This document shows positions 8,613-17,299 of a DNA stretch of 64,000 nt, piece by piece. A model generated the notes under the pieces. That model searched no databases and was not told the origin of the DNA. It saw nothing but the letters and a program-made list of their open reading frames with translations. The first letter of the stretch is position 1. Each line of letters opens with the position of its first letter. The stretch comes from Pseudarthrobacter sp. L1SW (GTDB lineage Bacteria > Actinomycetota > Actinomycetes > Actinomycetales > Micrococcaceae). The translations under genes and the position numbers were made by a program. The stretch is taken from positions 62,001-126,000 of the forward strand of contig NZ_CP078079.1 in NCBI RefSeq assembly GCF_020809045.1. The letters run 5' to 3'.

Positions 8613-8845
8613 CCGGCGATGTACGCGATCAGCCCTCCCACCGTGGCCACCTGCGGATAGTCGCTTTCCGGGATGTTTATGCCCGTTGCGGCATCTACAG
8701 TTTCCACAAGCCGCAGGAAGTCCAGGGAGTCGAGTTCATGGTCCTGCCGGAGCCGCGCGCCTTCCGTAAGGTCGCCAGGCTCAAGGTCAGGCGCCACTTG
8801 GCCGATAGCCTGGCGCACCGCGGTGCGCGCATCCTGTTCGTTCAT
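8603..8845 (-). CDS. Acyl carrier protein-like phosphopantetheine-binding protein
   Basis: An 80-residue single-domain carrier protein. The phosphopantetheine attachment motif HELDSLDFLRLVE places the modified serine at residue 40. Helix 1 (ARTAVRQAIGQVAPDL) and the C-terminal helix are as in ACPs. The ATG at 8845 overlaps the stop of the E2 gene (ATGA), so it is the last gene of the acsA-E1-E2 operon. A carrier protein encoded with a 2-oxoacid dehydrogenase and an acetyl-CoA synthetase is unusual. It could accept an acyl group from the E2 or from the synthetase; that role is inference. Its last 10 bases overlap the convergent mptB gene. Confidence 0.9.
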   Translation of the reverse strand: MNEQDARTAVRQAIGQVAPDLEPGDLTEGARLRQDHELDSLDFLRLVETVDAATGINIPESDYPQVATVGGLIAYIAGHG

Positions 8846-10251
8846 AGTTCCTCCGGTTTCTGCAGCAGTTCGTCCAGCCGTGAAAGGTAGCGGGCGCCGC
8901 GCAGGCCGTCGCTGACCCTGTGGTCGGCGGAGAGGGTGGCCGTCACCACGGGGCGGATCCCAAGCATTCCCTCGTGGGCCCACGGCTGTTCCATCAGCCG
9001 GCCCAGGCCCACCATGGCCACCTGCGGCGGATAGATCACCCCGAACACGCTTTCCACGCCCAGGTCGCCCAGGTTCGTGACGGTGATGGTGGGGTCCGCC
9101 ATTTCTGCCCGCTGCAGCCTGCCTGCCCGGGCGCGGGACACGAGGTCCCGCAGCCGCTCCATGAGGGTGTCCACCGGGAGCTGGTCGGCGTCGTGGATGG
9201 CGGGGGCCACGATGCCGCCTTTCCGAAGGGCGACGGCGACGCCAAGGTGCACGGCCTGGCTGGGCCGGAACTCGTCATCCACGTACAGGCCGTTGACCTC
9301 GGGAACGTCCCTGGCAGCAAGGGCGGCAGCTTTCAGCAGGAGTGCAGAGGGAACCAGCCGGGAGGAAACGGGGCGCTGGAGGTTGGCTGACTGCATCCAG
9401 GCAACGGCGGCACCCATGTCCAGCGTGGTGCTGAGGTAGTAGTGCGGAATCGTCTTCTTGGAGCGGGCCATCAGCGCCCCGACTGCCCTGCGCAGGCTTG
9501 CCTCGCGCTGCCGGTCCGCCGGGGCCGTGGCCTCATGTTCTGCCGGAGACGGCGGGGCGGCAGGTGCCTTCGGCTCCGGGGGTGCCGGAGCTTCCGGCGC
9601 CGCACCGGAGGGTGGTGCCGGCGGCGGCGCGGCCTCAGCCGCGTGGAGGACGTCGTCCTCCGTGACGGCCCCGCCGGGCCCTGTCCCCGCCACGGCCGAA
9701 AGGTCTACCCCCCGCTCGGCTGCGAGGCGCCGGGCGAGCGGTGAGGAGCGCACCCGCCCGCGGGTGCCGCCGTCGTCCTTCACCTGGGGCGGTGCGGCCG
9801 CCGGAGCAGGGGGCGGGGCTGAAGCTGGTGCCGCGGGCGCTGAAGCTGCCGCCGGCGCTGCAGCGCGTTCCACGTCCGAGCGTGTCACCGCCCCGTGCCT
9901 GCCCGTGCCGCGGATGGAGCCCGGATCAACCCCCAGCTGGTGGGCCAGGTGCCGCACCGGGGGCGAGAGGAGCGCGTGCGTTTCCGCCGGCGGCGCGGCC
10001 CCGGTCCCGTCGTCGGGAGTGGCAGTGATCCGGGCAAGCGGCGTGCCGATGGGAACCGTGGTGCCGACGTCCACCAGCAGCTCGGCCACGACCCCCTCTT
10101 CGAAAGTCTCGATGTCCATGACGGTCTTCTCGGTGTCCACAACAGCCACCACGTCGCCGCGGTGGACGTAGTCGCCCGGCTTGACCAGCCACTCCACCAT
10201 CTTGCCGTGGTCCATGTCCGCCCCGAGGGACGGCATGCGGAATTCACCCAC
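8842..10251 (-). CDS. 2-oxoacid dehydrogenase E2 component (dihydrolipoamide acyltransferase)
   Basis: A 469-residue acyltransferase. Order: one lipoyl domain (residues 1-75; lipoyl lysine K42 in [10 protein letters not shown]), a first peripheral-subunit-binding domain (about 93-128, [19 protein letters not shown]), an Ala/Pro linker, a second such domain (about 162-197, [20 protein letters not shown]), a long Ala/Pro-rich linker, then the catalytic domain ending with HRVSDG (H444, D448). It would transfer an acyl group from lipoamide to CoA or another thiol. The start is the GTG at 10251, overlapping the E1 beta stop by eight bases. Two subunit-binding domains are more than most E2 proteins carry. 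No E3 gene is nearby, so lipoamide dehydrogenase must come from elsewhere. Confidence 0.93.
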   Translation of the reverse strand: MGEFRMPSLGADMDHGKMVEWLVKPGDYVHRGDVVAVVDTEKTVMDIETFEEGVVAELLVDVGTTVPIGTPLARITATPDDGTGAAPPAETHALLSPPVRHLAHQLGVDPGSIRGTGRHGAVTRSDVERAAAPAAASAPAAPASAPPPAPAAAPPQVKDDGGTRGRVRSSPLARRLAAERGVDLSAVAGTGPGGAVTEDDVLHAAEAAPPPAPPSGAAPEAPAPPEPKAPAAPPSPAEHEATAPADRQREASLRRAVGALMARSKKTIPHYYLSTTLDMGAAVAWMQSANLQRPVSSRLVPSALLLKAAALAARDVPEVNGLYVDDEFRPSQAVHLGVAVALRKGGIVAPAIHDADQLPVDTLMERLRDLVSRARAGRLQRAEMADPTITVTNLGDLGVESVFGVIYPPQVAMVGLGRLMEQPWAHEGMLGIRPVVTATLSADHRVSDGLRGARYLSRLDELLQKPEEL

Positions 10252-11224
10252 GCCTGCCCGTCACCTCCCGCGCTGCCGCCACGATCCGGTCGGCCGAAGG
10301 AAGTGCGGCAAGCTCCAGGTGCTTGGCGTAGGGCAGCGGGACCTCGGCGCTGCACACCCGGCCCACCGGTGCGTCGAGGTCGTAGAAGGCGGCCTCCATG
10401 ATCCGTGCACTGATCTCGGCCGAGATGCTGCCGCTGCGCCACCCCTCATCCACCACCACGGCCCGGTGCGTCTTGCCCACGGTGGCCAGGATGGCGGCGT
10501 CGTCCAGCGGTCGCAGGACCCGCAGGTCAAGCACCTCGGCGTCGATGCCTTCGGCTGCCAGCCGCTCCGCGGCGTCGAGCACGGCCGGCAGCGTGCCGCC
10601 GTAGGTGATGAGGGAGACGTCCGTCCCCGGCCGCCGGATGGCGGCGGCGGTAATGTCCACAGGGCCGGCGTCGTCATCCAGTTCGCCGGGCATGTTGTAA
10701 AGCGTTCCGTGTTCAAAGACCAGCACCGGGTCAGGGTCCTCCAGGGCGGTCCAAAGCATGCCGCGGGCATCCTCCAGGGTGGCGGGCGCAAGGATGCGGA
10801 GGCCAAGGATGTGGGCGTACCAGCCCTCCAGGCTGTGGGAGTGCTGGGCGCCCAGCTGGCGTCCGGCGCCGGTGGTCATCCTGATCACCAGCGGGACGTT
10901 GAACTGCCCGCCGGACATGTGCAGGAGCGTGGCAGCGTTGTTCACGATCTGGTCCAGGGCCAGCAGGCTGAAGTTGACGGTCATGATTTCCACGATGGGC
11001 CGCATGCCGCCCAGCGCCGCGCCGATGCCCGCACCGACGAAGCCGGACTCGGACAGTGGGGTGTCGCGGATCCGTTCCGGCCCGAACTCCTCGAACAGTC
11101 CCAGGCTGACGGCGAAGCAGCCGCCGTACGCGCCGACGTCCTCGCCCATGAGGAACACCCGGTTGTCACGGTTCATGGCGTCCCGGATCCCGGCCCGGAT
11201 GGCTTCCCGGTAGGTGGTTTTCAT
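10244..11224 (-). CDS. 2-oxoacid dehydrogenase E1 component, beta subunit
   Basis: A 326-residue transketolase-like subunit: pyrimidine-binding domain first ([13 protein letters not shown], then [12 protein letters not shown] with the cofactor-activating glutamate region and [17 protein letters not shown]), then the C-terminal transketolase domain ([23 protein letters not shown]). With the alpha subunit it decarboxylates a 2-oxoacid using thiamine diphosphate and acylates the E2 lipoyl group. The ATG overlaps the alpha stop (ATGA). Similarity is to pyruvate/acetoin/branched-chain type E1 beta subunits; the substrate cannot be settled from sequence. With acsA and a carrier protein nearby, an acetyl-forming reaction from pyruvate or acetoin is a reasonable guess. 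Confidence 0.93.
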   Translation of the reverse strand: MKTTYREAIRAGIRDAMNRDNRVFLMGEDVGAYGGCFAVSLGLFEEFGPERIRDTPLSESGFVGAGIGAALGGMRPIVEIMTVNFSLLALDQIVNNAATLLHMSGGQFNVPLVIRMTTGAGRQLGAQHSHSLEGWYAHILGLRILAPATLEDARGMLWTALEDPDPVLVFEHGTLYNMPGELDDDAGPVDITAAAIRRPGTDVSLITYGGTLPAVLDAAERLAAEGIDAEVLDLRVLRPLDDAAILATVGKTHRAVVVDEGWRSGSISAEISARIMEAAFYDLDAPVGRVCSAEVPLPYAKHLELAALPSADRIVAAAREVTGRRG

Positions 11225-12219
11225 TCCGGTCCCCGCTCGCTGTAGACAAACCGGGCCAGTTCCTCCACGGGTTCCGGAGTTCCGGCCTCGGCGAATTCGA
11301 CGGCGGCCGCCACCTCGGCGTCGGCTTCACCCTGGATGCCGGCCCACTGGTCCCCGCTGAGCTGGCCCGCGGCCTCCAGGGCGTTGCGCAGCAGGGTGAT
11401 GGGGTCCCGCTCGATCCAGTGGGCAACCTCGGCCTTCTCCCGGTAGCGTTCCGGATCAAACATGGAGTGGGCGCGGAAGCGGTAGGTCCGCAGCTCCAGG
11501 AAGTGCGGACCGGCGCCCGAACGCACCGCATCCACGGCACGGCGGGCGGCCTCATGCACGGCCAGGACGTCCATCCCGTCCACCGCCCAAGCTGCCAGTT
11601 CATAACCGGCGGCCTTCAGCGCAATGTCCGTCTGCGACTCGGAGCGGCCCAGTGCCGTGCCCATCGCATACAGGTTGTTCTCGCAGCAGAAGAGCACGGG
11701 CAGCTGCCACAGTGCTGCCAGGTTCAGGCTTTCGTGGAATTCGCCCTCCGCCACGGCACCTTCGCCAAAGAAGCAGACCGTCACGCGCGCGCGGCCGGCC
11801 ATCTTGTCCGCCAGGGCAAGGCCGACGGCGAGGGGCAACCCGCCTGCCACAATCGCGTTGCCGCCGTAGAAGCGGGTGGCGGCGTCGAACAGGTGCATGG
11901 AGCCGCCCCGGCCGCGGCAGCAGCCCTGGACGTTGCCGTACATCTCGGCCAGGATGGCGCCGGCGGGCACGCCCCGGAGCAGTGCGTGGCCGTGTTCCCG
12001 GTAGGTGGCCACCACGGCATCGCCTGCGTCCAGGTTGTCCAGGACGCCCGCAGCCACGGCTTCCTCGCCAATGTAGACGTGCAGGAAGCCACGGATTTTC
12101 GCCTCGCTGTAGAGCTCGACGCACCTTTCCTCCAGCCGCCGCACCCGGAGCATCTGGTGCAGGAGATGCCTCGCGGTGCCGGCCTGGTCCGCGCCGATCC
12201 GTTCCGGCGTGCCGGTCAT
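11221..12219 (-). CDS. 2-oxoacid dehydrogenase E1 component, alpha subunit
   Basis: A 332-residue thiamine-diphosphate subunit. The ATG at 12219 overlaps the acsA stop (ATGA); a longer frame reaches 12426 but lies inside acsA. Visible motifs: the alpha-subunit opening ([15 protein letters not shown]), [21 protein letters not shown], and the thiamine-diphosphate motif from [15 protein letters not shown] to ENN (GDG-type, here GEG). The phosphorylation-loop-like segment [12 protein letters not shown] is near the C-terminus. It pairs with the E1 beta subunit encoded next. GRGGSMH and the general layout fit pyruvate or acetoin dehydrogenase alpha subunits. Confidence 0.93.
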   Translation of the reverse strand: MTGTPERIGADQAGTARHLLHQMLRVRRLEERCVELYSEAKIRGFLHVYIGEEAVAAGVLDNLDAGDAVVATYREHGHALLRGVPAGAILAEMYGNVQGCCRGRGGSMHLFDAATRFYGGNAIVAGGLPLAVGLALADKMAGRARVTVCFFGEGAVAEGEFHESLNLAALWQLPVLFCCENNLYAMGTALGRSESQTDIALKAAGYELAAWAVDGMDVLAVHEAARRAVDAVRSGAGPHFLELRTYRFRAHSMFDPERYREKAEVAHWIERDPITLLRNALEAAGQLSGDQWAGIQGEADAEVAAAVEFAEAGTPEPVEELARFVYSERGPE

Positions 12220-14027
12220 GGTGCCTCCGTGGTGGTTTCGACGGTGGACGTGTCCCCCTCGGGGAGCCCCAGCTCGCGGGCCTTCAGGAGGCGCCGGAGG
12301 ATCTTTCCGCTGCGGGTTTTCGGCAGCGCCGTGGTGAAGTCCACCATGCGCGGGGCAACGGCGGCGCCGAGCCGTTTGCGTGCGAAGCCGATGATGTCCA
12401 GGCGCAGCTCTTCGGACGGCTGCCACCCGTTCCTGAGCTCCACAAAGGCCTTGACCACTTCGCCGGCCACCGGATCCGGGACGCCGATCACGCCCGCCTG
12501 GGCCACGGCCGCGTGCTCCATCAGCGAACTCTCAACCTCGAAGGGGCCGATGAGGTGGCCGGAGGACTTGATGACATCGTCGCCGCGGCCCACAAACCAG
12601 TAGTATCCGTCCGCATCGCGTTTTGCGACGTCCCCGGTGAGGTACCAGCCCCCGGCGAAGCAGCGGCGGTAGCGTTCCTCTTCATTGAGGTAGCCCCTGA
12701 ACATCGATGGCCAGCCCGCGCGCAGGGCCAGTTCCCCCATGGTGTCCGGCTCCGTGACCAGCACAGGTCCACCGTCGCGGAGCACCGGCTTGCCGTCGCC
12801 ATCGCGCGCCACAAGTGCCGCCTCCACTCCCGGCAGCGGCCTGCCCATGGACCCGGGCCTGATTTCCGTGGCTGCGAAGTTGGCGATCATGATGCCGCCG
12901 GTCTCCGTCTGCCACCAGTTGTCATGCACGGGCAGGCCGAACGCCTCCTGGCCCCAGACCACCACTTCCGGGTTGAGCGGCTCTCCCACGCTGGCCACGA
13001 ACCGCAGCGCCGAAAGGTCATGCCCGGCGGCCCTGTCCGCCCCGGCTTTCATCAGCATGCGCAGGGCCGTAGGCGCGGTGTACCAGACGGTAATGCGCTG
13101 CTCAGCCAGGATCCGGTACCACCGGTCGGCGTCCATCTCCTCCTCGTCCACCACCGTGGTGACGCCGTGCACCAGCGGTGCGATGACGCCGTAGGAGGTG
13201 CCCGTGACCCAGCCGGGGTCCGCGGTGCACCAGTAGGTGTCCCCGGGGTGCAGGTCCAGCGCGAACCGGCCCGTCGCGTAGTGGGCGGTGACGGCCTCGT
13301 GCACGTGGATGGCGCCTTTCGGGGTGCCCGTGGTGCCGCTGGTGAAGTGCAGCAGCGCCATGTCCTCACCGCTGGTGGAAGCCATGATGGGGTCCGCCGG
13401 CGCGGCCGCCATAAGTGCGGCGAGGTCGAGGGTCCCCGGCTCGGGATCGCCGTCCGCATCAATCAGGAGGACGTGCTTGAGGTCCGGGAGGTTCTCCCTG
13501 ATGTGGGCCACTTTCCTGCGGTAGAGCGCCCTGGTGGTGACCAGCGCCCGCCCCTGCCCCAGGTGGAGGCGCTGCCGTACGGGTTCCGGTCCGAAGGCGG
13601 AAAACAGCGGGCAAAAGACGCTCCCGTTCTTGAGGGTGCCCAGCACTGCCACGTACAGTTCGGGGCTGCGGCCGGTGAGCGAGAAGATCCGCTCCCCGCG
13701 GCCGATGCCCAGCTGCCCCAGCAGCGCGGCAAAGCGGTTGGTTTGCCCGGCAAGCTCCAGGTAGCTCAGGGAGTGGGTGGATCCGTCGGCCCGCACGAAA
13801 CGCAGGGCCTCATGGTGTGCCCGCCGCCCGGCAGCATGGCGGTCCACGGCTTCGTGGGCGATGTTCAGGCCGCCGCCCGGGAGCCCGGACAGTGCCCGGC
13901 GGGCATCGTCCCAGGAGAACTCGCGGCATGCGGTGCCGTAGTCCAGCAGGTTGGGCCGGACAGGAAAGCCTGGAACGTCCTTGGAGATTCGCTGCCAGCG
14001 CATGGGCCGTTCGGTTCCTGCCGTCAT
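12216..14027 (-). CDS. acsA: Acetyl-CoA synthetase, AcsA type (AMP-forming)
   Basis: A 603-residue AMP-forming ligase of the acyl-adenylate superfamily, activating acetate or a related short acid to the CoA thioester. Visible: the P-loop-like [13 protein letters not shown] near residue 245, the W-W-Q-T-E-T-G motif ([10 protein letters not shown]), [10 protein letters not shown], and the C-terminal catalytic lysine in LPKTRSGK (K575), a known acetylation site in this family. It is the first gene of the five-gene operon ending with the carrier protein; all junctions overlap. Start: ATG at 14027; an in-frame ATG at 14003 is possible. It is divergent from the Trypco1 gene across about 190 bases. 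Confidence 0.93.
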   Translation of the reverse strand: MTAGTERPMRWQRISKDVPGFPVRPNLLDYGTACREFSWDDARRALSGLPGGGLNIAHEAVDRHAAGRRAHHEALRFVRADGSTHSLSYLELAGQTNRFAALLGQLGIGRGERIFSLTGRSPELYVAVLGTLKNGSVFCPLFSAFGPEPVRQRLHLGQGRALVTTRALYRRKVAHIRENLPDLKHVLLIDADGDPEPGTLDLAALMAAAPADPIMASTSGEDMALLHFTSGTTGTPKGAIHVHEAVTAHYATGRFALDLHPGDTYWCTADPGWVTGTSYGVIAPLVHGVTTVVDEEEMDADRWYRILAEQRITVWYTAPTALRMLMKAGADRAAGHDLSALRFVASVGEPLNPEVVVWGQEAFGLPVHDNWWQTETGGIMIANFAATEIRPGSMGRPLPGVEAALVARDGDGKPVLRDGGPVLVTEPDTMGELALRAGWPSMFRGYLNEEERYRRCFAGGWYLTGDVAKRDADGYYWFVGRGDDVIKSSGHLIGPFEVESSLMEHAAVAQAGVIGVPDPVAGEVVKAFVELRNGWQPSEELRLDIIGFARKRLGAAVAPRMVDFTTALPKTRSGKILRRLLKARELGLPEGDTSTVETTTEAP

Positions 14028-14219
14028 GTTCCTATCCGACGCCCCGCAGCCCAAGCAGGCAAGGGTAGAAAGTCCCCCGGGAAGCGCGGTGCAAACCCGT
14101 ACCCGCGCCGCTCCGGCCGGGCCTTTCGGCACTGTCAGCTGCGCTCCGGACAGGTGTCTACTGGAAGCGCACCGGGACCCGGCAACCGTCCTTTCGCGCT
14201 GATGTTTGGAGGCACCGCC

Positions 14220-14552
14220 ATGACTGAAGTAGTCCGCTATGAAGTGGGATCCGGGACAATCCTGGTTGAAGTGGATGACAACAGTTACGGCGTGGACCAT
14301 CCCGGCCGGAATGAGCAGGGGATCCTGGATGCCGGCCGCCGGCTGGAGGACGCGCTCGCCGCCGTCCGCCCCGCGGCCGCGGCTGCTGTGGACGCCATGC
14401 GGGAAATCGGGCCGGAGCACATGGAAGTGGAGTTCGGCGTGAAACTCGCTGGAACGGCGGGGGCGGTGATTGCCCGGAACATTGCGGACGGCCACTTTGT
14501 CCTGCGGATGTCATGGTCGGCCGCAGCGGAGATTCCGTTTGAGGAAGAGTAG
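14220..14552 (+). CDS. Trypco1/CU044_2847-type small protein
   Basis: A 110-residue protein with the features of the trypsin-co-occurring domain 1 (Trypco1) family: an N-terminal strand (TILVEVDD), a helix ([20 protein letters not shown]), then the core [19 protein letters not shown] and a final strand HFVLRMSW. In the literature these domains were noted near trypsin-like proteases and NTPases in predicted conflict systems. No protease is adjacent here. The start at 14220 has GGAGG seven bases upstream. It begins the rightward operon with the phosphoribosyltransferase fusion and the erythromycin-esterase-like enzyme, divergent from acsA. Biochemical function is unknown. Assignment is from recalled family features, not a search. 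Confidence 0.75.
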   Translation: MTEVVRYEVGSGTILVEVDDNSYGVDHPGRNEQGILDAGRRLEDALAAVRPAAAAAVDAMREIGPEHMEVEFGVKLAGTAGAVIARNIADGHFVLRMSWSAAAEIPFEEE

Positions 14553-14638
14553 CAGGCCCGCAGGGGAGGGCCGGGTCAGGGATAGACGGCTGGCGGATGC
14601 CTGGCCGATAACCGGTGTCCACGCGAAAGGGTGGCCTG

Positions 14639-15973
14639 ATGTACGAATTCCTGGACAGGGTTGATGCGGGCCGGAAGCTGGGGTTCGTGCTGGACCGGTT
14701 CCGGGCGGACGATGTGGTGGTCCTGGGGCTGCCCCGCGGGGGTGTCCCGGTGGCGGCCGAAGTTGCCAAGGCCCTGAATGCCCCGCTGGACGTCATTGTG
14801 GTCCGGAAACTCGGCCTTCCGTTCCAGCCGGAGGTGGCCATGGGCGCCATTGGTGAAGGCGATGCCCGGGTCCTCAACCAGCGCGTCATCTCGCTCGCCG
14901 GAGTCACGCAGGACGATATCGAGGCCGTTGAGCGGCGCGAGCGTGTGCGGCTGGAGTCCAGGCTGGAACGGTACCGGCAGGGGCGGCCCCGGAAGGACCT
15001 GGCCGGGCGGACCGTCATCATTGTGGACGATGGCATCGCAACGGGCTCGACGGCGCGTGTTGCCTGCCAGGTTGCGCGCCACCTGGGCGCGGCGAAGGTA
15101 ATCCTGGCAGTTCCTGTGGCTCCGGCGGACGCGATGGGCTCACTGTCCGAGCCGGACCAGGCCTACTCCCTGATCAGCGCGCGGAACTTCCAGGCCGTGG
15201 GGTACTACTACCGCGACTTCTCGCCCACCACTGATGAGGAGGTGGTGCAGTTGCTCGATGCCGCCGCGCTGCGTGAACGCCTCGCCGGGGCGGGGACTGC
15301 CGGCATCGACCAGGATGTGGAAATCGAGGTGGACGGGGTGGCGCTCCACGGTGACCTGCACCTCCCGGAACCGTGCAGCGCGGTGGTGGTCTTCGCCCAC
15401 GGCAGCGGGAGCAGCCGGCACAGCCCGCGCAACCGCTACGTTGCCTCAGTCCTGCAGGGCGCGGGCCTGGGCACCCTGCTGCTGGACCTGCTCACCCCTG
15501 CCGAGGAAGTGGACCGCGGGAATGTCTTCGACATCGGCCTGCTGGCCCAGCGGCTCAGCGCGGCAACCCGCTGGCTGAACACCAGGAGCGACACGGCAGG
15601 ATGCAAGGTGGGCTATTTTGGCGCCAGCACCGGCGCCGGTGCCGCCTTATGGGCGGCGGCCGAACCTGATCCGGAGGTGGACGCCGTCGTTTCCCGCGGC
15701 GGCCGCCCGGACCTCGCAGGCCCGCGGCTGGCAGCGGTCCGCGCACCTACCCTGCTGGTGGTCGGGGGCGCGGACACCCAGGTTCTTGCCCTGAACCGGC
15801 AGGCCATGGACCGGATGCGGGCGCCGGTCCGCCTGGAAGTGGTCCCAGGGGCAACCCACCTGTTCGAGGAGCCCGGAACGCTCACCCAGGCTGCAACCTT
15901 GGCCAGGGAGTGGTTCGCGCGGTACCTGCTGCGGGAAACAGCCCCGGAACGCGCACCTGAGGTTCCGCTGTGA
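14639..15973 (+). CDS. Phosphoribosyltransferase fused to an alpha/beta hydrolase
   Basis: A 444-residue two-domain protein. The N-terminal half is a type I phosphoribosyltransferase-like domain: GLPRGGVPVAAEVA near residue 26, RKLGLPFQPEVAMGAI, and the PRPP loop VIIVDDGIATGSTA at about 125-138. The second half (about 215-440) is a dienelactone-hydrolase-like alpha/beta hydrolase: oxyanion region HGSGSSRHSPRN, nucleophile S330 in GASTGAG, acid in GGADTQV, and histidine in GATHLF. The start at 14639 is preceded by AAAGGGTGG; a GTG at 14615 is less likely. The stop overlaps the next gene start (GTGA). Such fusions are known in databases, but the substrate is unknown. Confidence 0.88.
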   Translation: MYEFLDRVDAGRKLGFVLDRFRADDVVVLGLPRGGVPVAAEVAKALNAPLDVIVVRKLGLPFQPEVAMGAIGEGDARVLNQRVISLAGVTQDDIEAVERRERVRLESRLERYRQGRPRKDLAGRTVIIVDDGIATGSTARVACQVARHLGAAKVILAVPVAPADAMGSLSEPDQAYSLISARNFQAVGYYYRDFSPTTDEEVVQLLDAAALRERLAGAGTAGIDQDVEIEVDGVALHGDLHLPEPCSAVVVFAHGSGSSRHSPRNRYVASVLQGAGLGTLLLDLLTPAEEVDRGNVFDIGLLAQRLSAATRWLNTRSDTAGCKVGYFGASTGAGAALWAAAEPDPEVDAVVSRGGRPDLAGPRLAAVRAPTLLVVGGADTQVLALNRQAMDRMRAPVRLEVVPGATHLFEEPGTLTQAATLAREWFARYLLRETAPERAPEVPL

Positions 15974-17295
15974 ACAGGGCTACTACGTCAGTGCCGGTAC
16001 GCCACGGGCAGGAGCTGGAGGAAATCCGCCGGCTGGCGCACCCCCTTGCAGCGCCGCAGGACCTGGACGCCCTGATCCGGCGGGCAGCAGGGGCGCGCTA
16101 TGTCTGCCTGGGTGAAGCGTCCCACGGCACACGGGAGTACTACCGCTGGCGTGCGGTGATCAGCCGGCGCCTTATCGAGGAACATGGGTTCACCTGGATC
16201 GGTGTTGAGGGTGACTGGCCCGACTGCTGGCGCATCAACCGCTGGGTCCGGGGGCAGGAAAACCAGGACCTTGATGCGAACCGGCTGCTCGCCGGTTTCG
16301 AACGCTGGCCCACCTGGATGTGGGCGAACTACGAGGTGGCGGAGTTCCTGGCTTGGCTCCGCGAATGGAACCTCGCCCGCCCTGAACAGCTGCGCGCCGG
16401 CTTCTACGGCCTTGACGTCTATTCCCTCTGGGACTCGCTGCGGGAGATCTTCTCCTGGCTGGAGGCCAACGCCCCAGATGCCCTCCCCGCCGCGACACGG
16501 GCCTGGCAGTGCTTTGTTCCGTTCGGAGAGGACCCGCACCGCTACGCGTGGAGCAGCCGGCTGGTACCCGCATCCTGTGAGGCGGATGTGGTGGGCCTGC
16601 TGACGGAGGTGCGGCGCCGGACGCTCGGCCGGGCCAAGGACGATCCCGCCGCGTTCGACGCCGTGCAGAATGCCATGGTGGCGGCCAACGCCGAACGCTA
16701 TTACCGGACCATGGTGCGGGGGGACCGGCAGTCCTGGAATATCCGTGACTACCACATGAGCGACACCATCGACCGCATTGCCGCCCACCACGGACCGGGT
16801 TCAAAGGGGCTGGTATGGGCCCACAACACCCATGTCGGCGACGCCCGGGCCACGGACATGGCGCAGGGCGGAATGGACAACATCGGACAACTGATGCGCC
16901 TGCGGCACCCGGGGGAGGTGGTACTTGCCGGGTTCGCGTCCTACGCCGGCTCAGTCACCGCAGCGGAAGCCTGGGGCGCGCCGGAGCAAACAATGACGGT
17001 TCCGGCGGCCCGGCAGGGAAGCCACGAGGACCTGCTCAACAATGCCCTCGGCGAACCGTCGCTGCTGGTTTTTGGCAGCAACCGTACCGGCCGTTGGCTG
17101 ACTGAATGGCGCGGGCACCGGGCGATCGGCGTGGTCTACGATCCGGAGCGCGAGGCCGGCAATTACGTTCCCACCCGGATGGCAGGACGTTATGACGCGC
17201 TGTTGTGGATCCCGCACACCACCGCGCTCCGGCCCCTGCACCACGAGCAGAAGCCCGGCGAGCCGGAATTCGAAACCGAGCCTTCGGGTTTCTGA
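15970..17295 (+). CDS. Erythromycin esterase family protein
   Basis: A 441-residue enzyme of the EreA/EreB-like family. Motifs: GEASHGT (48-54, catalytic histidine H52), EGDWPD about 30 residues later with an acidic residue, and WAHNTHVGD (H285/H288), which matches the histidine region of characterised esterases. Family members hydrolyse macrolide lactones only in a minority of cases; most have unknown substrates. It is coupled to the phosphoribosyltransferase-hydrolase gene by a GTGA overlap, which argues against a simple resistance gene and for a shared pathway with it. The C-terminal tail (PGEPEFETEPSGF) is acidic. It ends five bases before the convergent GT87 gene. Confidence 0.9.
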   Translation: MNRATTSVPVRHGQELEEIRRLAHPLAAPQDLDALIRRAAGARYVCLGEASHGTREYYRWRAVISRRLIEEHGFTWIGVEGDWPDCWRINRWVRGQENQDLDANRLLAGFERWPTWMWANYEVAEFLAWLREWNLARPEQLRAGFYGLDVYSLWDSLREIFSWLEANAPDALPAATRAWQCFVPFGEDPHRYAWSSRLVPASCEADVVGLLTEVRRRTLGRAKDDPAAFDAVQNAMVAANAERYYRTMVRGDRQSWNIRDYHMSDTIDRIAAHHGPGSKGLVWAHNTHVGDARATDMAQGGMDNIGQLMRLRHPGEVVLAGFASYAGSVTAAEAWGAPEQTMTVPAARQGSHEDLLNNALGEPSLLVFGSNRTGRWLTEWRGHRAIGVVYDPEREAGNYVPTRMAGRYDALLWIPHTTALRPLHHEQKPGEPEFETEPSGF

Positions 17296-17299
17296 CGGG

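Noticed and set aside
11652..14210. A long + strand open frame running into the Trypco1 gene frame
   Set aside because: The part before 14220 is antisense to acsA and E1 alpha. Only the last 110 codons match a protein family and have a ribosome-binding site.
15970..17295. Calling the erythromycin-esterase-like gene a macrolide resistance determinant
   Set aside because: Most family members are not proven to act on macrolides, and the gene is embedded in an operon of unrelated metabolism.
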